Shown: piece after piece, positions 12,801-21,800 of the stretch
Numbering within the stretch: the first letter of the stretch is position 1
Layout: each line of letters opens with the position of its first letter
Assembly: GCA_029582265.1 (NCBI GenBank)
Contig: CM055821.1
Coordinates: 44,087,694 to 44,151,693, forward strand
Source of the DNA: Zoroaster sp. YZ-2022
Taxonomy: Eukaryota; Echinodermata; Asteroidea; Forcipulatida; Zoroasteridae
Direction of reading: 5' to 3'
Length of the DNA: 64,000 nucleotides
Notes under the pieces: generated by a model
Database searches by the model: none
What the model saw: only the letters and a program-made list of their open reading frames with translations
Told to the model about the DNA's origin: nothing
Program-made: the position numbers and the translations under genes

Positions 12801-15800
12801 AAGAATTGTTCTAAATGTTTGTGTATTTAATAAGTAAGTTTTTGTTTATTTTTACCAGCTTCTTATTTATGTCTAGTCTTTTTTTGTATCTACTTATCGT
12901 TTGTATTGTATTGTATTGTATTGTATTGTATTGTATTGTATTGCATTGCATTGCATTGCATTGCATTGCATTGTAAAGGCCATTTTAATTTCCCCGTGAG
13001 GGACAATAAAGTTTTATCTAATCTAATCTAATCTAATCTAATCTAATCACATAATTCAGTAGTCAAAATTTGGGGAAAGGGACCAGCAGGGACCAGGAAC
13101 TATTACCTACTCCCCCCTTAATTGGTATAAAGATGAAGTTAGCATCAAACATCCCTTGAAATATTTCTGTCTCAGTTGCTACTATTTGTTGTGGGGAGGG
13201 GAAATGGGAGGGGGAAGAAGGGAGCATGACCCATGACCCATAACCCCTCTCCACCCTCCCCTACTGAAAACAATCACCAATAATGAGTTGGCGTACCTTC
13301 TGTCTTGCTCCAATATAAGACTTCTGAAGACTTCTTTAGCTACAGCGCTAAATGCTTCATTGATAAAAAATGGCTCTTCAGAAGGGAATAATTCTGCACA
13401 CAAAAAAAAATGTAATAAACAACGTCAGAATACTGAAAATGTACACAAGCTATGTCGACCTTCACTAAAGACACTAATCACTAAATGATAATCTCAAAAA
13501 AATTAAAAACATGATCACAGTTGTACATAGAATTTACTTGGTGTAAAATTGATGATCAAACATCCCTTGAAATATTTCTGTCTTTAATTTTAGTAAAATT
13601 TAAGAAATAATTTTCAAAATTTCTATCTTTCGAAGACAGTAATTCCACATTGGAATGAATACAAACAGTCTGGATGCATTACACTATTTACTTGTTAACA
13701 GCACAACGTAATATGGTGAAACCTTCACAGGTTGCTTGTTTAATGTATGTCATTGTGTGCCCAAAAGGTCGTAAGGCTCTACGACCGGGCACACAAAGTA
13801 CAACTTTTTGTTCCAGCAGAAGGTCGTAAGCAATAAAATGGCTCCTTTGAACAAAAAGTAGGGCATAACTGTTCTATATTTGTAGCTAGAATTACTCCCA
13901 AGACATGTTTTTCCATTCCCATGCGGAATTTAATTTTCTTACAATGACTTATAAATGGCAAAAAATTACCAAACTTTCACACACAGTTTTCTTGAAACAC
14001 AATTTTGCACAATAAACGCTTATGACCTTTTGCCGGTCACACTTTGGTTACGTCCTTCTTCCGGGACACACAACGATATTTTGATTCAAAGAGAGTAAGC
14101 ATACTTGTTAAAGCAGATTTACCAATGTTGTACCTTCCCTCTAAAGGGAAGGGGCCGTTTTGTAAAACTATGGTTGTGTGATACTTGTAAAGCTTCATAT
14201 TTAGGGTCATTAACCCTACTACTACTACAAGGGTCAAAATCAGTCAAAATTTCAAAGTTCATGCCAGTGTATATCTACAGCACTTACAGGTCAATACTGT
14301 CAAACCTAATGTGTAGCAAGTACATCAATCAGTCAAAAACAGTCGACTGTTTTTGACTGGTAGTGGTAAAAGCACTATCATGCAATGTTGAAGGTGGTCA
14401 AAATGAGTTGACCATTTTTGACTGGTAAAGGCACTTTGGTCAAAATGAGGTGACTGTTTTTAATTGGTACATGTGGATGGTGGTCAAAATGAGTCAGCGT
14501 TTTGAACTGATATAAGCACTATGGTCAAAATAAATTAATTTATCAGTCAAAACAAGTCATTGACTCCTAGCCTAAGTGGTCCTGCATTGATTTATCAGTC
14601 AAAAACTGACAGCCTTCATTGTTTGTTCAGTCAAAACAAGTCAGTGATCCCCTGAAGCTGATAATGATCAGTCACCAGCAGACATAGCACAGTGTGTGGC
14701 AGTTACCCAAATGGTCAAAACAAGTCACCAGTGCCCATGTGTGCACAGTTGATTCAACAGTCAAAAACGGTCAATTGACTGATTTTAACCACTATAGCAA
14801 CTTCCCACTAAAGTGCACCTAGAGTAGGAGGGTTAAGGGGTCATAGGTGTTAACATTCGTCCATTTACCTTGTACTTGCTCTAGAAATTCATCTCTTACA
14901 GCAGAAGCAGCCCGATCCCTTGAAAACTGAAAAGGAAAAAAATATATAAACACTGTTCAGAATGACTCTTCATGAGAAACCCTACCTTTTAACACTACGA
15001 GTAGGATTTGAAGCTTTGCAAGTAAGAGTAAGGTTTACATTAGCACCATGTAAAATCTCTTCCGAGTTGTTCGAGTGTATTGGTTCTAAAAGGATCGGTA
15101 TAACTCTGATCGTCTTCAGGAGAATGATAGACTCTGAGTAAGTGAGTAGCTGAGTGGAGGATAAGACGTCGGTGATTAGATCGCTGACGCGTGAAGACAG
15201 GAAACCGGAAGCTGAATCCTTGAGTGTGTGTGTGTGTGATTTGTGATCACTGAACTGTGTTGTAACAATTTCACAATGTTAAACTCAATAACAGTGAACA
15301 TCGTAATAAAAGGTTCAATATTTTTCAACATATATGTAAACTGTGGGAAATTGTGTTTCCATATTTTTCATATAAATTACTTTACATTAATATTTCCCAT
15401 GAATATTAAATGTTACCTTATCATGTGTTACATCCATATAAACTTCATAGTATTTATCCCTCGTTAATCTGCAAGAAATAAAACCAATAAGAGTGAAAAG
15501 TCTCATTTTCTGTAATATAATTTTAACAAAACTGAGCTTTAACCTTGGTGCTTCCAAATATTTTACATTACAATATTTTACATCAACTGATGTAGCACTC
15601 AGCAGCCTATCAAACATATTAACCACCTACCCAATGCATTTCTACTCCTGGTTGCAGAGAAGCAATTATGGTAAAGTGTTCTGCTCAAGGACACAACCAC
15701 CACAATCCCTCATCAGGATTGGAACCCACATTCTGAAGACTCAGCCATCAGAAGACGGGTCTCACACACTAGTCCCCCAGCCAGGGAAACCGCTACTTAG

Positions 15801-18800
15801 AAGTGCTATTATCTTACTGGATTATCAAAATCGCCTTGCCCAGTCACGATTGGGCAAGTTAATGGGTCGATAGGTTGAGAGGTCAAAATGTCGACACTTA
15901 ATATCAGACCGTCTTCTTGATTCTTGCCGAGTTTCCCGTGGATTTAGTTTTTCAAGCAAAGACTCACAAGATTTACTTTTACCATCCATAACTACACTGT
16001 ATCTTACCTACTAACTGCTTCTACCAGTTCCTCCGATGGTACGAACAGTTTCTCTGGGACTCTCTTCTCTTTGCCAAATCTATTGGCCAGCTTCTCAATT
16101 TGTTGAACTATGACCTGGGTTTCTTTTAAGCCAGCCCGTAAGGCCTTGACGAAATCATTCTGTAAGATGTTGTCTGCAGATGCTTCTATCATCACTGCAT
16201 ATGAAACATAATGTTGTTTTGTTTTATAAATCTAGATATAAATCTAGATATAAATCTATAAATATATCTATACCCCCCGCCACTCTGCAGGTAAATGTAT
16301 ATTTGTAAAAAAAATAATAATAATAATAAAAATATGATTTTAAATTTTTTGTGGATAAATTTAAGAATTAAATCTACAGATGTGAAATTAACAGTTGATT
16401 TATTTGTGATTTAAATGATTGTTCCAGTTGCGTGTGATCTGCATTGGTGTGTAGGCGCGTGCATGAGGTGTTTTAGAGAACAATATTATGTTATGGGTAT
16501 TATGTTCTATTTACAATATGGTGGTTTATATTGGGATTTAATCAGTTTGCGGCAGATCTGAGACAAGATTGACGTATTCGCATTTTCATTTGTATAGACA
16601 TTGACTTGAACTGTCCATTAAAAATTGTGCTGTATTTGACAACCAACCAGTCGGATGTTTCTATCTGAGATCGTCAAGTTTCGGAAACATAGGTATGTTT
16701 TATAAACTCAAGGATTACAATCGATGAGTGAAGTAAAAGAAAGGTGATATCATACCTATACTACTCTTCCTTGCGCCAGCTACCACCAAGTTGAGACAAC
16801 TCTTAGTGAGCTGTAATCTTGTGGGATTGATAACAATGTCATCGTTCACTAACCCCACCCTGACGGCACCGATGGGACCACTCCAGGGGATGTCTGAGAG
16901 TGATAGGGCTGTAGAGGCTGCAAGAAGGGAGAAAGGAACAAATGGGAAAATTACACATTGGTACGTATTGGTATTAGGGTATGTTTCATTCAAGCGGGGA
17001 TTTCCGTTTATTTTCAATAATAACCCTAACCTTCCCAAATCATCCAAAATCCTCTTTGCTAAAGTGAAGGATTTTGAAGGATTGAGGTTACATGCTACAT
17101 GCTCTTTGTTAAAGTGAAGGATTTTGGAGGATTGAGGTTATTAGGCATACTTGCCTTTCCATGGTACATGTACATCCATGTTTGTTGTAGTGATTGCAAG
17201 GTCAGTGCTTGGGTCAGTGGACACTGTTTATTGCTCCATGCATGCAGGGAGGGTCCCTGGCCATGTACATTATCACAGATTAGAAACACATGTGTGCATA
17301 TATGTCATGTGCTTGCTTTACTACTGAAGGATTTTGGAGGATTCAGGTTATGTGTAAGCAAATGGGCCTAGGGAGTAAGGGATAATGAAGTCATACTGTA
17401 TTGTTATAATTTGTTTTAACCCTCCTACTGTTTGACCATTTGAAACCATTCAAAATTTCCACTTACCAAAATGCCCATTGGTTTTGTACACACATGGTGA
17501 TACCATTTGAACAGTGTTGGTAGCAAGCTTTACTACCATTCAAATCCATTCAAATGCATAGAGGGTCCATTGATTCACCACTTAGAAGTATACAAACAAG
17601 GTTTTGTATTAGCTGTACTACCATTTGGAAAGATCCAAACAAGGTTTTGTATTAGCTGACCTACCATTCAAAACCATTTGGGGGAATCAATACTGTACAC
17701 AGTTATTTCACCATTCAAAACCACAAAAGCGAATGGTTTCAAATGGTGGATCAACTTGTATGAAAAAGGTACCAGAAGTAGGAGGGTTAATAACACTTTT
17801 ATCAGCATTTATGCACTTACCAGCATTTATACACAAAACATCAGGGTCATTGGCCCCATCCACAGCTAACAGATTACAAACAATCTGAGGGGGAAAAAAA
17901 CAAAACCAATATGGTCAGGCAGTGCACATCACAGAATATAGAATATCCCCAAAAATGTATCAATTTTTTGTTGTTACATTTAAGCTCAAAAGACATTCCG
18001 CAGGTTTTGCTATAGCCTTTAGTCAAGGCGCTCACTGCAACCCAGAACACCATGCCCTAAAAAAGACCAGTCCTTTCCGTGGACGCAACTGCTGAATTAT
18101 TCAAAAACCTCCTGCTATATGAAAACAAAATGTACATATGCTAATTTATTTAAACCAATCACCGTAAGCAAAATGTTGGGCTCGTGAAATCATAACAAAT
18201 AAGTTACTTAAGAAATTTTAAGTTAAAAAAATATGACCACAGAATGGACTGGTAAAGTCGCATGTGGCTCTGCCACTCGCATGTGGGGTTTCCTTTTTTT
18301 TTTCGGGAAAGGTGTTCCAGGTTGCCGCCTGCGCCTTGACTAAAGGCTAATTTGTCTTTGATTTTATTGAAATTCAACAGGACCTACCTGTGTTTCATAG
18401 AAGTAACCCTTGGGAAATAATGGCCTTATTGATCTATCTGTAAATGAACCAAAAAACATAAAGAACATCTCAGAATATCATAATCATAAGTGGTAATAAG
18501 GGGAAATGTGTCTTAGAAATACTAAATAGTTATGTAAAGGAGATGTAACATTAGTTACTACTAGGTGTGCAAATATAAATACATTTAGTGTTAATTTACA
18601 TATTAACCCTCTTACTATTGATGCACTTTAGTGGGAAGTTGCTGTAGAGGTCAAAACCAGTCAACTGCCTGTTTTGACTGTTGACCCAAATGTGCACACA
18701 GGGGCATTTTTGACTGGTTTTTACTGTCATTTTGACCACCCTCAACAATACCAGACAATGCTTTTAACAGTCAAAAACAGTCGACTCATTTTGACACGTA

Positions 18801-21800
18801 AATGTACTTACTACATGTAAGGTTTGACAGTGTTTGACTTTTAAGTGCACTAGATATACCTTGGCAAGTATATCAACATTTTGACTGATTTTGACCCTTG
18901 TAGTAGTAGGAGGGTTAAGAAGTAAATTTAAAAAAAATTTAAACAAATCTTTAAACATCTTTGAGTAGGGGACATATGTGACCCGCTCTGTCAAAACCCG
19001 AAACTTCTCGGCATTTACTATAATGCGTAACAGCCATGAAAATGTCAAAAACTGACCCCATACCCAGGGACCAGTTTGAGATTTTCATGTCACCATATAG
19101 AGCATTTTCTCTAGATTTTGATGGAAAAGAAAAATCCTAAAACGTTGTTGGGAAAGTTGTTAATTTTTACGATAAATTTGGGAGGTCACTCCGAAAAGTT
19201 GGGTCCAAGTTTAGGGTTTTGCCAGAGCCAGTCACATGTTTCATAGCACCATCCCCCCATTTTGGGGATCCAGCAATACCAAATATGGCTGTTCAAACTC
19301 ATGTGTAGTACTTTGTATTATGTTTGAAAAATAGCTTAGGGCTATCATTGCTAAAATGTTTGCCAAAGAATTCTCACAATTCCCTAAAATAAATTCTAAA
19401 TTAACCCTAACCTTCCCAAATCCTCCAAAATCCTCTTTGCTTAAATGAAGGATTTTGAAGGATTGAGGTTACATGCTACATGCTCTTTGCTAAAGTGAAG
19501 AATTTTGGAGGATTGAGTTTATTAGGCATACTTGCCTTTCCATGGTACATGTACATGTTTGTTGTAGTGATTGCAAGGTAAGTGCTTTGCTCAGTGGACA
19601 CTGTTCATTGCTCCATGCATGCAGGGAGGGTCCCTGGCCATGTACATGTATCACAGATTAGAAACACATGTGTGCATACATGTCATGTGCTTGCTTTACT
19701 ACTGAAGGATTTTTGGAGGCTTCAGGTTATGTGTAAGCAAGTGGGCCTAGGGAGTTAGGGTTAAAACAAAACAAATGTAAGTTTTCTTTTGACAAAATTT
19801 TAATTTAAAAACTTTGATGAGCAAAATGTGGGCATCAAATGTGTACCACTGGAACTAACCACACGATAAAAACACATACGATGTATAGGTTTTAAAAATG
19901 GTATGTGTGTCACAAAGGCTGGTTGATATGGGATTCTGATTGGCCACTAAACATTTTCACATTTCTGTTATCGTCACTTTGTTAGAGAATACATTTTGAC
20001 ACCAACCAATCATTCTGCTCGTTAGAATCTCCAGGTTACTGTTTCCCATCTCTCGTCTAAGGTGATTGGTTGGAATTCTACCGGCAGCTGCAGCTTTTTG
20101 TCTATAATCAACCTAAGGTTGCAGCAAAACAAAAACTATTATTACAATGATCATTAATTATGCATTATTAATTTTTTTTTTTAAACGGCAAATTTGCACG
20201 TCAAAGGATAAAAAGCTCCATAACATTGCAGTCGAATTACATTTTAATAACATATATCAAAGGTACAAACTTTTGCTTGTAATGTTTATTGGCATGACTT
20301 TAAAGATAAAGTTGAGCAGATGTTTGAAAATAGCAACAGAGCTTGTTTGAGCTTGTTTGAAGAATGAAAATCCCACAAAGAAAGATGTAAAATTTGCTCT
20401 AAAACTTAACATATAATTATACAGGGCTATGAAATTGTCACAATCAAAATAATTTTTATATTAATAACACGCAAACAACTTTCAATTTTTATAACAATGT
20501 AAAATTTTACTGATTTTCCAAATTAAATCTATTTGTTTGGGGTTTATATTATCTAACCCAGATGGGTCATTCCACCGGGTTGGGGCAAGCTTTGTGACAT
20601 AGGTAGATGTATGTAGGTAGAAGTACCATTCATTATCCTTATTATGAGTGCACATTCTCAGTTGTTCTTCAAATTAGAATGAAATCAATCTCTTTGCCTT
20701 AGAAGCTACAATATGTTAACTGAAGTAACTATAATGTTAATTAGGAGTCCTAATAACTGGTAATAAATAATAATAATAATAATGTGTGGACTTATATAGC
20801 GCACGTATCCACCAACTAAGTGGTGCTCAAGGCGCATTCTTTTTTTTTACGTGCATTACACAACACACGGGACCTACGGCTTTACGTCCCATCCGAAGGA
20901 CGAAGCAATTATGGTCAAGTACCTTGCTCAAGGACACAAGTGTCACGACCGGGGCTCAAACCCACACCCTGCTGCTGGCAACACCAGAACTTGAGTTCGG
21001 TGCGCTAGACCGCTCGGCCACGACACTCCCAAATGTGGTACATTTACCAACATAACAAGGGACACCTATCACAAAGCTTCCCCCAACCTGGTGGAATAAC
21101 CCAGATACAAAAATAGGGGTGTGCGTTTTCGGATATTTTTGGAACTGGATACCCGTTTTCATTTTTGTTGAAAATATGTCTCCGGTGGTGCACAAATATA
21201 TGTACTGTAAATGGTAACAAAATTGATCTCTATAATACAGAGGATACCATGCTTAAATCGATCTATTCTTTACTGTGTTGTTTTTATTAAAGTAAAACAA
21301 TTGGGCAAACAATTAGGCAAACATTCCCTCCTGTGCCGCTGGTTTGATAAGTTGTTTGAAGCAGCCGCTGCCAGGCCCTTTGCAGTCTTAACTATTCAAT
21401 ACAATGTATAACCATGGAGGAAGGAAAACCCCTCCATGGTATCACAAACAGTTGGAGAAAAGTGTATGGAAAATGTCTGTAAAATACTACAAAGGCTTTA
21501 TTGGAGTGTAATCTCTTGAATTTAAAGACAATTGTCTGTAAAAGTGTAACCAGATTTCTGTTCGCTCTGCTCAAATGTTAAGTCAGAATTTTAAAAAGTC
21601 GTTTACGGGTAATTGAAACCAAAAAATGGAACCGGGTAATGACAGTTTCGGTCGGGTATCCGGATACCCGGCACAGCCGTATACAAAATTGGCGAATTTT
21701 TGTCTTTGCATTTTTGCCTATTACCCTAACAGACTAGGCCCTTTTGCTTACACATAGCCCAAATCCTCCTATATCCTTTAGTATTAGAGAGTCAAAAGCT

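Larger units (their letters stand above)
10636..13046 (+). mobile_element. 5'-truncated non-LTR retrotransposon (CR1/L2/Rex1-like), inactive
   Basis: Begins in the end of the endonuclease domain (LGCSDHNMI), then reverse transcriptase ([42 protein letters not shown]) and C-terminal region ([15 protein letters not shown]). One frameshift lies between 11084 and 11173, and in-frame stops at 11995 and 12448. The 3' UTR has (ATTGT)n/(ATTGC)n at 12900-12973, and the element ends in (TCTAA)n at 13012-13046, the microsatellite-type tail of CR1/L2/Rex1 elements. It lies antisense in PNPT1 intron 11. Confidence 0.88.

Noticed and set aside
16791..17117. Plus-strand open frame of 108 codons
   Set aside because: Antisense shadow of PNPT1 exon 7 running into a mini-element.
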